Shown here piece by piece: positions 46,014-57,788 of a DNA stretch of 64,000 nucleotides. The position numbers and the translations under genes are program-made. Position 1 is the first letter of the stretch. Every line of letters begins with the position of its first letter. The notes under the pieces are model-generated. The model had not been told where the DNA came from. It saw only the letters and a program-made list of their open reading frames with translations, and searched no databases. The stretch is from the NCBI GenBank assembly GCA_030144725.1, contig JASKMD010000027.1:239796-303795 (forward strand), in the 5' to 3' direction. Source of the stretch: Haematococcus lacustris. Its lineage: Eukaryota > Chlorophyta > Chlorophyceae > Chlamydomonadales > Haematococcaceae.

Positions 46014-49000
46014 AGGCCCCGCCCCGCCCCGCCCCGCCCCGCCCCGCCCCGCCCCGCCCCGCCCCGCCCCGCCCCGCCCCGCCCCGCCCCGCCCCGCCCC
46101 GCCCCGCCCCGCCCCGCCCCGCCCCGCCCCGCCCCGCCCCGCCCCGCCCCGCCCCGCCCCGCCCCGCCCCGCCCCGCCCCGCCCCGCCCCGCCCCGCCCC
46201 GCCCCGCCCCGCCCCGCCCCGCCCCGCCCCGCCCCGCCCCGCCCCGCCCCGCCCCGCCCCGCCCCGCCCCGCCCCGCCCCGCCCCGCCCCGCCCCGCCCC
46301 GCCCCGCCCCGCCCCGCCCCGCCCCGCCCCGCCCCGCCCCGCCCCGCCCCGCCCCGCCCCGCCCCGCCCCGCCCCGCCCCGCCCCGCCCCGCCCCGCCCC
46401 GCCCCGCCCCGCCCCGCCCCGCCCCGCCCCGCCCCGCCCCGCCCCGCCCCGCCCCGCCCCGCCCCGCCCCGCCCCGCCCCGCCCCGCCCCGCCCCGCCCC
46501 GCCCCGCCCCGCCCCGCCCCGCCCCGCCCCGCCCCGCCCCGCCCCGCCCCGCCCCGCCCCGCCCCGCCCCGCCCCGCCCCGCCCCGCCCCGCCCCGCCCC
46601 GCCCCGCCCCGCCCCGCCCCGCCCCGCCCCGCCCCGCCCCGCCCCGCCCCGCCCCGCCCCGCCCCGCCCCGCCCCGCCCCGCCCCGCCCCGCCCCGCCCC
46701 GCCCCGCCCCGCCCCGCCCCGCCCCGCCCCGCCCCGCCCCGCCCCGCCCCGCCCCGCCCCGCCCCGCCCCGCCCCGCCCCGCCCCGCCCCGCCCCGCCCC
46801 GCCCCGCCCCGCCCCGCCCCGCCCCGCCCCGCCCCGCCCCGCCCCGCCCCGCCCCGCCCCGCCCCGCCCCGCCCCGCCCCGCCCCGCCCCGCCCCGCCCC
46901 GCCCCGCCCCGCCCCGCCCCGCCCCGCCCCGCCCCGCCCCGCCCCGCCCCGCCCCGCCCCGCCCCGCCCCGCCCCGCCCCGCCCCGCCCCGCCCCGCCCC
47001 GCCCCGCCCCGCCCCGCCCCGCCCCGCCCCGCCCCGCCCCGCCCCGCCCCGCCCCGCCCCGCCCCGCCCCGCCCCGCCCCGCCCCGCCCCGCCCCGCCCC
47101 GCCCCGCCCCGCCCCGCCCCGCCCCGCCCCGCCCCGCCCCGCCCCGCCCCGCCCCGCCCCGCCCCGCCCCGCCCCGCCCCGCCCCGCCCCGCCCCGCCCC
47201 GCCCCGCCCCGCCCCGCCCCGCCCCGCCCCGCCCCGCCCCGCCCCGCCCTGCCCCACCAGGCCCCGCCCCGCCCCGCCCCACCAGGCCCCGCCCCGCCCC
47301 GCCCCGCCCCACCAGGCCCCGCCCCGCCCCGCCCCGCCCCACCAGGCCCCGCCCCGCCCCGCCCCGCCCCGCCCCACCAGGCCCCGCCCCGCCCCGCCCC
47401 GCCCCGCCCCACCAGGCCCCGCCCCGCCCCGCCCCGCCCCACCAGGCCCCGCCCCGCCCCGCCCCGCCCCACCAGGCCCCGCCCCGCCCCGCCCCGCCCC
47501 ACCAGGCCCCGCCCCGCCCCGCCCCGCCCCGCCCCACCAGGCCCCGCCCCGCCCCGCCCCGCCCCGCCCCACCAGGCCCCGCCCCGCCCCGCCCCGCCCC
47601 ACCAGGCCCCGCCCCGCCCCGCCCCGCCCCACCAGGCCCCGCCCCGCCCCGCCCCGCCCCACCAGGCCCCGCCCCGCCCCGCCCCGCCCCACCCGGCCCC
47701 GCCCCGCCCCGCCCCGCCCCACCCGGCCCCGCCCCGCCCCGCCCCGCCCCACCAGGCCCGGCCCCGCCCCGCCCCGCCCCGCCCCGCCCCGCCCCGCCCC
47801 GCCCCGCCCCGCCCCGCCCCGCCCCGCCCCGCCCCGCCCCGCCCCGCCCCGCCCCGCCCCGCCCCGCCCCGCCCCGCCCCGCCCCGCCCCGCCCCGCCCC
47901 GCCCCGCCCCGCCCCGCCCCGCCCCGCCCCGCCCCGCCCCGCCCCGCCCCGCCCCGCCCCGCCCCGCCCCGCCCCGCCCCGCCCCGCCCCGCCCCGCCCC
48001 GCCCCGCCCCGCCCCGCCCCGCCCCGCCCCGCCCCGCCCCGCCCCGCCCCGCCCCGCCCCGCCCCGCCCCGCCCCGCCCCGCCCCGCCCCGCCCCGCCCC
48101 GCCCCGCCCCGCCCCGCCCCGCCCCGCCCCGCCCCGCCCCGCCCCGCCCCGCCCCGCCCCGCCCCGCCCCGCCCCGCCCCGCCCCGCCCCGCCCCGCCCC
48201 GCCCCGCCCCGCCCCGCCCCGCCCCGCCCCGCCCCGCCCCGCCCCGCCCCGCCCCGCCCCGCCCCGCCCCGCCCCGCCCCGCCCCGCCCCGCCCCGCCCC
48301 GCCCCGCCCCGCCCCGCCCCGCCCCGCCCCGCCCCGCCCCGCCCCGCCCCGCCCCGCCCCGCCCCGCCCCGCCCCGCCCCGCCCCGCCCCGCCCCGCCCC
48401 GCCCCGCCCCGCCCCGCCCCGCCCCGCCCCGCCCCGCCCCGCCCCGCCCCGCCCCGCCCCGCCCCGCCCCGCCCCGCCCCGCCCCGCCCCGCCCCGCCCC
48501 GCCCCGCCCCGCCCCGCCCCGCCCCGCCCCGCCCCGCCCCGCCCCGCCCCGCCCCGCCCCGCCCCGCCCCGCCCCGCCCCGCCCCGCCCCGCCCCGCCCC
48601 GCCCCGCCCCGCCCCGCCCCGCCCCGCCCCGCCCCGCCCCGCCCCGCCCCGCCCCGCCCCGCCCCGCCCCGCCCCGCCCCGCCCCGCCCCGCCCCGCCCC
48701 GCCCCGCCCCGCCCCGCCCCACCAGGCCCCGCCCCGCCCCGCCCCGCCCCACCAGGCCCCGCCCCGCCCCGCCCCGCCCCGCCCCACCAGGCCCCGCCCC
48801 GCCCCGCCCCGCCTCGCCCCACCAGGCCCCGCCCCGCCCCGCCCCGCCCCACCAGGCCCCGCCCCGCCCCGCCCCGCCCCACCAGGCCCCGCCCCGCCCC
48901 GCCCCGCCCCACCAGGCCCCGCCCCGCCCCGCCCCGCCCCACCAGGCCCCGCCCCGCCCCGCCCCGCCCCACCAGGCCCCGCCCCGCCCCGCCCCGCCCC

Positions 49001-51624
49001 ACCAGGCCCCGCCCCGCCCCGCCCCGCCCCACCAGGCCCGGCCCCGCCCCGCCCCGCCCCGCCCCGCCCCGCCCCGCCCCGCCCCGCCCCGCCCCGCCCC
49101 GCCCCGCCCCGCCCCGCCCCGCCCCGCCCCGCCCCGCCCCGCCCCGCCCCGCCCCGCCCCGCCCCGCCCCGCCCCGCCCCGCCCCGCCCCGCCCCGCCCC
49201 GCCCCGCCCCGCCCCGCCCCGCCCCGCCCCGCCCCGCCCCGCCCCGCCCCGCCCCGCCCCGCCCCGCCCCGCCCCGCCCCGCCCCGCCCCGCCCCGCCCC
49301 GCCCCGCCCCGCCCCGCCCCGCCCCGCCCCGCCCCGCCCCGCCCCGCCCCGCCCCGCCCCGCCCCGCCCCGCCCCGCCCCGCCCCGCCCCGCCCCGCCCC
49401 GCCCCGCCCCGCCCCGCCCCGCCCCGCCCCGCCCCGCCCCGCCCCGCCCCGCCCCGCCCCGCCCCGCCCCGCCCCACCAGGCCCCGCCCCGCCCCGCCCC
49501 ACCAGGCCCCGCCCCGCCCCGCCCCGCCCCACCAGGCCCCGCCCCGCCCCGCCCCGCCCCACCAGGCCCCGCCCCGCCCCGCCCCGCCCCGCCCCACCAG
49601 GCCCCGCCCCGCCCCGCCCCGCCCCGCCCCACCAGGCCCCGCCCCGCCCCGCCCCGCCCCACCAGGCCCCGCCCCGCCCCGCCCCGCCCCACCAGGCCCC
49701 GCCCCGCCCCGCCCCGCCCCACCAGGCCCCGCCCCGCCCCGCCCCGCCCCACCAGGCCCCGCCCCGCCCCGCCCCGCCCCACCCGGCCCCGCCCCGCCCC
49801 GCCCCGCCCCACCAGGCCCCGCCCCGCCCCGCCCCGCCCCACCAGGCCCGGCCCCGCCCCGCCCCGCCCCGCCCCGCCCCGCCCCGCCCCGCCCCGCCCC
49901 GCCCCGCCCCGCCCCGCCCCGCCCCGCCCCGCCCCGCCCCGCCCCGCCCCGCCCCGCCCCGCCCCGCCCCGCCCCGCCCCGCCCCGCCCCGCCCCGCCCC
50001 GCCCCGCCCCGCCCCGCCCCGCCCCGCCCCGCCCCGCCCCGCCCCGCCCCGCCCCGCCCCGCCCCGCCCCGCCCCGCCCCGCCCCGCCCCGCCCCGCCCC
50101 GCCCCGCCCCGCCCCGCCCCGCCCCGCCCCGCCCCGCCCCGCCCCGCCCCGCCCCGCCCCGCCCCGCCCCGCCCCGCCCCGCCCCGCCCCGCCCCGCCCC
50201 GCCCCGCCCCGCCCCGCCCCGCCCCGCCCCGCCCCGCCCCGCCCCGCCCCGCCCCGCCCCGCCCCGCCCCGCCCCGCCCCGCCCCGCCCCGCCCCGCCCC
50301 GCCCCGCCCCGCCCCGCCCCGCCCCGCCCCGCCCCGCCCCGCCCCGCCCCGCCCCGCCCCGCCCCGCCCCGCCCCGCCCCGCCCCGCCCCGCCCCGCCCC
50401 GCCCCGCCCCGCCCCGCCCCGCCCCGCCCCGCCCCGCCCCGCCCCGCCCCGCCCCGCCCCGCCCCGCCCCGCCCCGCCCCGCCCCGCCCCGCCCCGCCCC
50501 GCCCCGCCCCGCCCCGCCCCGCCCCGCCCCGCCCCGCCCCGCCCCGCCCCGCCCCGCCCCGCCCCACCAGGCCCCGCCCCGCCCCGCCCCGCCCCACCAG
50601 GCCCCGCCCCGCCCCGCCCCGCCCCGCCCCACCAGGCCCCGCCCCGCCCCGCCCCGCCTCGCCCCACCAGGCCCCGCCCCGCCCCGCCCCGCCCCACCAG
50701 GCCCCGCCCCGCCCCGCCCCGCCCCACCAGGCCCCGCCCCGCCCCGCCCCGCCCCACCAGGCCCCGCCCCGCCCCGCCCCGCCCCACCAGGCCCCGCCCC
50801 GCCCCGCCCCGCCCCACCAGGCCCCGCCCCGCCCCGCCCCGCCCCACCAGGCCCCGCCCCGCCCCGCCCCGCCCCACCAGGCCCGGCCCCGCCCCGCCCC
50901 GCCCCGCCCCGCCCCGCCCCGCCCCGCCCCGCCCCGCCCCGCCCCGCCCCGCCCCGCCCCGCCCCGCCCCGCCCCGCCCCGCCCCGCCCCGCCCCGCCCC
51001 GCCCCGCCCCGCCCCGCCCCGCCCCGCCCCGCCCCGCCCCGCCCCGCCCCGCCCCGCCCCGCCCCGCCCCGCCCCGCCCCGCCCCGCCCCGCCCCGCCCC
51101 GCCCCGCCCCGCCCCGCCCCGCCCCGCCCCGCCCCGCCCCGCCCCGCCCCGCCCCGCCCCGCCCCGCCCCGCCCCGCCCCGCCCCGCCCCGCCCCGCCCC
51201 GCCCCGCCCCGCCCCGCCCCGCCCCGCCCCGCCCCGCCCCGCCCCGCCCCGCCCCGCCCCGCCCCGCCCCGCCCCGCCCCGCCCCGCCCCGCCCCGCCCC
51301 GCCCCGCCCCGCCCCGCCCCGCCCCGCCCCGCCCCGCCCCGCCCCGCCCCGCCCCGCCCCGCCCCGCCCCGCCCCGCCCCGCCCCGCCCCGCCCCGCCCC
51401 GCCCCGCCCCGCCCCGCCCCGCCCCGCCCCGCCCCGCCCCGCCCCGCCCCGCCCCGCCCCGCCCCGCCCCGCCCCGCCCCGCCCCGCCCCGCCCCGCCCC
51501 GCCCCGCCCCGCCCCGCCCCGCCCCGCCCCGCCCCGCCCCGCCCCGCCCCGCCCCGCCCCGCCCCGCCCCGCCCCGCCCCGCCCCGCCCCGCCCCGCCCC
51601 GCCCCGCCCCGCCCCGCCCCGCCC
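46014..51624. repeat. GCCCC pentanucleotide satellite with ACCAG variant blocks
   Basis: About 5.6 kb of (GCCCC)n. Four blocks (about 47256-47760, 48721-49040, 49476-49850 and 50566-50885) contain ACCAG pentamers, usually every 30 bp, with rarer ACCCG, GCCTC, GCCCT and GCCCG variants. Every variant keeps the 5-bp register. Because 5 is not a multiple of 3 and no unit makes a stop, all six frames are open (Pro-Arg-Pro-Ala or Gly-Ala-Gly-Arg), which is not evidence for protein. The G-rich strand (GGGGC) could form G-quadruplexes. Confidence 0.98.
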
Positions 51625-52018
51625 CGACCAGCCCCGACCCGACCAGCCCCGACCAGCCCCGCCCCGACCAGCCCCGACCAGCCCCGCCCCGACCAGCCCC
51701 GCCCCGACCAGCCCCGCCCCGACCAGCCCCGCCCCGCCCCGCCCCGCCCCGCCCCGACCAGCCCCGCCCCGACCAGCCCCGCCCCGCCCCGCCCCGCCCC
51801 GCCCCGCCCCGCCCCGCCCCGCCCCGCCCCGCCCCGCCCCGCCCCGCCCCGCCCCGCCCCGCCCCGCCCCGCCCCGCCCCGCCCCGCCCCGCCCCGCCCC
51901 GACCAGCCCCGCCCCGACCAGCCCCGCCCCGCCCCGCCCCGACCAGCCCCGATCCGACCAGCCCCGACCCGACCAGCCCCGACCAGACCAGCCCCGACCA
52001 GACCAGCCCCGACCAGAC
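51625..52018. repeat. Transition zone mixing GCCCC and GACCA pentamers
   Basis: GCCCC pentamers become interspersed with GACCA, GACCC and GATCC pentamers, with a return to pure GCCCC at about 51776-51900, then alternating GACCA-GCCCC. The 5-bp register is unbroken. Confidence 0.95.
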
Positions 52019-52522
52019 CAGCCCCGACCAGACCAGACCAGACCAGACCAGACCAGACCAGACCAGACCAGACCAGACCAGACCAGACCAGACCAGACCA
52101 GACCAGACCAGACCAGACCAGACCAGACCAGACCAGACCAGACCAGACCAGACCAGACCAGACCAGACCAGACCAGACCAGACCAGACCAGACCAGACCA
52201 GACCAGACCAGACCAGACCAGACCAGACCAGACCAGACCAGACCAGACCAGACCAGACCAGACCAGACCAGACCAGACCAGACCAGACCAGACCAGACCA
52301 GACCAGACCAGACCAGACCAGACCAGACCAGACCAGACCAGACCAGACCAGACCAGACCAGACCAGACCAGACCAGACCAGACCAGACCAGACCAGACCA
52401 GACCAGACCAGACCAGACCAGACCAGACCAGACCAGACCAGACCAGACCAGACCAGACCAGACCAGACCAGACCAGACCAGACCAGACCAGACCAGACCA
52501 GACCAGACCAGACCAGACCAGA

Positions 52523-52551
<29 letters not shown>
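52019..52551. repeat. GACCA pentanucleotide array
   Basis: About 105 perfect copies of GACCA, contiguous and in register with the GCCCC array to the left. Confidence 0.98.
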
Positions 52552-52553
<2 letters not shown>

Positions 52554-52825
52554 TAGCCCGACGGCGGGAGGGGGTGGTAGTGGGTTGGGAGGGGGTGGCG
52601 GGGGTGGGAAGGCAGTAAGGGGGTTGGGAGGGGTTGGGAGTGGGGGTTGGGAGGGTGGTGGAGGGGGTGGGCGTGGGAGGGGGTAGGAGGAGGTAGGAAG
52701 GCTATGCTGGGCCTGGGAGGGGGTGAAGCTGCTAGGGGTTGGGAGGGGGTGCGAGGTGTGCGTGAAGGCATCTTGCAGGACCCCAGCCCTCGAATAGGGC
52801 CTGGGCGACTGGGCGTGCTCTTGGC
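52552..52825. other. G-rich flank of the satellite
   Basis: Plus-strand GGGAGGGGGTGG-type sequence to about 52760, then ordinary sequence. The G-rich strand switches from minus (in the array) to plus at about 52551. No gene seen. Confidence 0.5.
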
Positions 52826-52993
52826 ATGAACACCGTGGTGGTGATGGTTGGACTCCCTAGTAAGGCAGGGGACGGCGATGGGTTGCACGATTCTGTCCAC
52901 GTCTCGTTCATACGAGCTCGCGATCTCACACGCAAAAAGTCCATGCATGGCCAGTTAGGCTGCAACAGTTTGGCTACAGCGTTGCAGAGGAAG
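52826..52993 (+). CDS. Possible first exon of the Gln-rich protein gene
   Basis: An open frame from an ATG (52826, or 52847) ends in CAGAGGAAG|gtgtgc in phase 0, which would join in phase to the acceptor at 53162. The peptide (MVGLPSKAGDGDG..., then IRARDLTRKKSMHG) is not repetitive but matches no family I know. The donor is weak, so this is only a candidate. Confidence 0.3.
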
Positions 52994-53161
52994 GTGTGCT
53001 TGAGCTACGGCAGCCTTTACCTCGTGGCTCTTCGCTGAGGCGTGCTGTTGGAACAATGGAAGTGGGTGTTTGAGTTGCGTCGAAGGGCTATCCATTGCAC
53101 GGCATTGCAGTGTATTGCGTTGAATTGCATAATGTAGAGTTGCCTGACCACTTTCGTTCAG

Positions 53162-56100
53162 GGCCAGAACGCTGGCGAAAACAATGTCAAAGATGATGAG
53201 GCCACTGCGCCTATTCACCAGAATGCGGCCGCGACAGCCCAATTGGAATCCCCCGCCCCCGCACAGACCATCCCCGCACAGACCATCCTCGCACAGCAGG
53301 AACCGGCTACTGCGCCAGTTTCCGCATCTGAACCCGCAGCAGCTCCACATGCTGTACCCACCTTGCAGTCAACAACACCTGCCTCCGGTGGCTCAGCTGC
53401 GGGAGCCTCTGCTCCTGCGCCGACATCCGCTCCTGCACTGGCACCAGCTCTGATGGCCCTCACCCCTGGTCAATTGCAGCAGTTGCAGCAACTTTCACCT
53501 GCACAGCTGCAGCAGCTGCAACTCACTCCAGCACACCTTCAGCAGCTGCAGCAGTACCATCAAATGCAGCAGTACCAGATGCTGCAGCAGCAACAGCTGC
53601 AGCAGCAGCAGCAGCAGCAGCAGCTACAAGCACAACAACAGCAACAGCTACAGCAGCAGCTGCAGCAGCAGCAGCAACAGCAGCAGCAGCAATTGATGCA
53701 AGCCAAGCAGGCCCACGCTGTCGCTCAAGGTCCTTTAGCTCAGCAAATTCTTGCACAACGTTCCTCTGTACCTCAAGAAGCCAATGCGGGCTACAGGAAG
53801 CGCAGTCAAGTACCAAGTGAGTCAAATCAACATAGCCATCTGCAGTCAAGTGGGTTGGTACCTCAATTAACCATTGCCCTGATATGCGGTTCAGTAGATG
53901 CACAGTCGTAGGTGCACAGTGTATCTCATTGAATGCATCGTGACACACAGGCTGTGTCTCTACATGCAGGTGATGATGAGGATGATGATGATGATGATGA
54001 CGAAAGCAAGCGCAAGAGCGGCCGCCGTCCCAAACCCAAGCGAGATTACTACGCTGAAGAGGAGCAGAAAGAGGAGGCGCGCAAGGCTGCTGCTGCCGCT
54101 TCAGGTGCTTTGACACGGCAAAGTTGCCCAAGCTGGCTGCTGTCCAAGACTATGTGGCCATGTGCACAGGCAAGCGAAGAGGCGGGCGTGGGCGCAAGGC
54201 AGCGGAGGAGCCTCCATTGGAGCAGCCCTGGCTGGGTGTCAACGGGGAGCCGCTCCTGCCTTCACAGCTGCCGCCACAGCTGGTGGCCGCGCTGCCACAG
54301 CAAGTGCAGGTCAGACTGTCCAAGGCTGCTCTCTGGCTGTGATCAGGGCTGGTAGTCATAGGAATGGTGTCCCCTGTCAGGCAGTTTGACACCCCCATGG
54401 CAGAGTGTAGGTTTGTTGGCGCTTGCTCCATAGCTGTGTGTACCCAGTGCTGTCTGCCAGCAACCTCGCCCAAGACACGCATGTCGCACTCGATGCTTTT
54501 GTTAGAAGCAGGTGCGTTGTCAAACACGCCCCGCCAGTACTTTCTTCCTGATACTGCCTGCCAGCTGGCTGGGCACCCTAAAAGAAAACAAATAGATAGT
54601 AGAGGGATGACACCTTTGCCAAGGGGTGTGTGTTAGACATGCAAGCATCCCCCGCTCTTCTGTTCCCCACCTGGTGGATTTGACATTTGTGATGAAGCTG
54701 TTCAAGCAAGCAAACGTCCCTCTCTGTGCCGCACAGGCCCTTCTTGCCCAGCGCCCTTCTCTTGTCCCTGAGCACCAGCAGCAGCTGACCAGCGCCATCA
54801 TGCAAATTGTGCAAACACAGATGCCACAGCTGGCACCTGGGCTGCTACAGGTGGGTGGGGCAGGTATGGTCCTTAGCGAGCTGTTGACCTATCAAAATCA
54901 CTTGGATACACTCCAACCTCTGTCATTGCTTGGGGTAGGGTCATACCTCCTGAGTGGCTCTGAAAGGCACCACTGCCATCATCAGTACCTACAATACTAG
55001 GAGGAGGACAAGCACATGACAGAGTGAGCATATCATCCACACAGCATGCACATAACAGTGGTCTATGCAGTCACTGTGGGAGTGTCAAAATATGTTTACC
55101 CCATCTGTGGGTTTGAATATAGACACTGGGTCAGCACCCTCATTAACCACATCCATTGTATAGTTGTCCATCTCATTGCACATGGTGATGATGGGGTGTT
55201 GCTGGTGCTGGTGCTGACGAGCACCCCTGCCCATCCGCATGCCTGTGGCCTTGCAGGCCGCACAGGCACAGGCGCAAGCAGCTGCTGCTGCTAAGGCCAC
55301 CCCTGCAGCTCCCAAAGCTCCCAAGGCAGAGCGCAAGTACCAAGAGGTGGGTGTGGGTGGTGTTTTCAGGGTGGCAGCCAGCCAACACCTCAAATGACAG
55401 TGGAACCACTAGACCTTAAAAACAAGAACATAGCATCATTGCTGAGTCATGCTGGTCTCTGCAGCCTTGTGTAGGGGGCCTTGTGGGGGCTACCATGTAG
55501 GGGCTGAGCATGTGCTCACCGCTGTCCTTTTGCATGTGAGGTCAGGGCGCCTGACGTAGGGTGTGGGCTCGCAACTTGCACGCAGCTTGAGGTGCAGGAC
55601 GAGGTGGAAGAGGAGGAGGTGGACAGCGAGGAGGAGGTCCGCAAGCCCAAACCTGGTATGCTGAGACCGCCTCATCGCCCACATGCTCATATAGACGGCT
55701 GCTTGCTGACAAGGGGGGGCCTAGATGGTTGTGTCTCTGCCTGGTATTGTCGGGTTATGGTCGAACTTGTGCACGGGTCCAGTGCACTTCATCTGGCTTT
55801 TGGCCTTGCATCTCAATCTAGCCAAGAGGTGCAGAACAGTGGTGTGGGTGATTACTAATAGTTCACCATTCTATGCTCTGCATGGCAGTAGTCCCTATGG
55901 CTGGTCCAGAAGGATGCTCCAAATTCGAGAGACAGAGGGCGTTTGTAAGACAGAGCTGCGAATCTGAAAGAACTGTGTATGGGGTTTACCCTGGTGTGCT
56001 TGCAAGTGGTAGCACCACATGACCAATGACCTCCATCCACAGTAATCGCACAGGTGCCGGCTTGGTTACTACCATCAACACGCACCCCTCCCTAGACACT

Positions 56101-56598
56101 GTTACAATGCACCCTTCACATCGCTGCTCGACTGTACTTCGCTGTGCAGCTGCCGGGGGACGTGGACGTGGTCGTGGCGGGCGCGGGCGCAAGCAGCGAG
56201 ATGAGGACGATGAGGACTGGCGGCCCGGCATGGACTCTGACTCAGACGAGGGCCGTGCGCGCCGCCGCCGCAGCAACACCCGGGGTGCTGGGGTGATGGC
56301 TCGGGGCGGGCGCATCAGGGACGATGACAGGCTGGGCGCTGGGGTGAGTGCATGCTGTAGCATGTGAGGGCAAGGTGGGCATTGGGGTGAGTGCATGCCG
56401 TAGCATGTCAAGGCTAGGTGCGGGGTCCACCCCGTATCTGCTGCTCTGATTGCTCACAGGTTAGCCATTGGAACCAGCCGCAAATGGGAGGGCCTCCTCA
56501 CTTGCAGGTGAGCTGCCCCCGCGTTTGCTATGCCCAGGCCCGCCTGCTGTTGGCTCATGCAGCTTGCTCAACAATGCTCAACTATGTCAACAGAGTAG
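53162..56598 (+). CDS. Gln-rich, acidic/RG-rich putative nuclear protein (family unknown)
   Basis: Exons by splice sites and phase: 53162-53816, 53970-about 54309, 54737-54850, 55257-55346, 55586-55655, 56150-56343, 56460-56507 and 56563-56598 (stop TAG). The N-terminus is Ala, Pro and Thr-rich, then a long Gln-rich region with LQQLQ-type heptads. Next come an acidic run (DDEDDDDDDDESK), a basic patch KRKSGRRPKPKRDYYAEEE, TGKRRGGRGRKAAEE (AT-hook-like), a hydrophobic segment QALLAQRPSLVPEHQQQLTS, a second acidic stretch EVQDEVEEEEVDSEEE, and GGRGRGRGGRGRK followed by DWRPGMDSDSDEGRARRRR. Such composition suggests a chromatin or transcription co-regulator; this is inference from composition only. 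Reading changes frame at 54104-54123: an unresolved short intron or a 1-nt error. The 5' end is uncertain. Confidence 0.6.
53590..53700. repeat. CAG/CAA tract encoding polyglutamine
   Basis: In-frame CAG with CAA and CTG/CTA interruptions in the first long exon of the Gln-rich gene. Mixed codons suggest some selection for glutamine, unlike the pure intronic CAG arrays. Confidence 0.85.
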
Positions 56599-57788
56599 AT
56601 GACAGGTAAAGGAGGTTGATGTCATGCAACCAGTAGTGGTTGGCAGGTTGCGCCCCGTGTGGATCTTCTATGTTATTGGCTTCTGCATGTAGTTGGTTAT
56701 CTGTGTGAAGCTCAGCACGCATCCCTACACGCAGTGCATCTTGCACAACTTGTCAGTCGCCACGTGACGCTTTGGCTCTTGTGTGTGAGGCCTGCTCAAC
56801 ACCTATGGTTGGCATGGGGAGACGACCTGTCCAATGTGATGTTCCACGTCACGTGCACATCATGTCATATAGGTTGTCATGTGGGTCATGTGCACATCAT
56901 GTGGTATGTGTTGCATGTTGTGTGTCTGCCATGCTCCACAGGGCTATGGGTACCAGCAACGGTGACACTTGCCCGCGGGAAGCTATGTGGGATCGACTGC
57001 CACGGAGGTTTGCTGCTGTAGCAATCAGACAAGGCATGGGCCTACATCCACAGCGGGGTGGTGGTGGAGAGGATGCATGTGAGCCGTATTCAATGGCGAA
57101 GGCTGCTATAGAGGGCGCATGCTGCTTACACTATTTGACACGTGTTTGGGAGGTTGCATCCACGGTGTGCTTGTCACCACAACTTAGAGGCACTGGGTTG
57201 CTTGGAGGGTCAGGGCTGCTTGAAAGGCATCACCCATATTGACGTGAAAGGGCGTGTGGGTGCTGTTATGCAACAACAGATTGACATGGTTGACTCATGT
57301 TGTGGGGCGCCTATGAGAATGGCTGCTTCCTGTCCTTACGATGTCAAGGAAAAGCATGCGTTGGAGACATGGCCCTTCTTGCAAACATGTGTATGTTATT
57401 GCTCATGGCTGCCGGCAATGGTTGAGGACCCCTTCTGGTATTGAATCAATCAGATTGCCATGGCGTGTTGTGCTTGGACTTGTTCATGACGGCCTTGAAC
57501 ATAAAATGTTGCCGTGACCGTAGCTCAAGCGCCCCCAACTAAGGCAACCCGGTCAGCTACCTTTCACCCATCCAGAATAATTATGCAATCAGTAGGCCGT
57601 GCACAGCAAAGCATCAAAGTTAGTGATTCTAACTCCACTCGTAGGAATTAGCAGCCAGGCGCCTAGATCGACATTGCATGTTGGGGCTGAAATTTTGCAC
57701 ATTGGTAGCTTGTGATGTAAGCAACCCAACCCAAAAAGAAACAGGCCCAAAAAGTCAAAGGCTGGGGCTCAGTGATCCGTTGCGTTTT
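56599..57788. other. 3' flank of Gln-rich gene, no gene seen
   Basis: No coding sequence recognised. TGT and CATG-rich stretches (for example GTCATGTGGGTCATGTGCACAT around 56876) are visible. The TTCAGTG minisatellite starts at its right edge. Confidence 0.45.

Noticed and set aside
45746..52686. Six overlapping open frames of 1550-2290 codons (Pro-Arg-Pro-Ala and Gly-Ala-Gly-Arg proteins)
   Set aside because: They are a property of a stop-free pentamer repeat: all three frames on both strands are open. No unique domain, start context or splice support.
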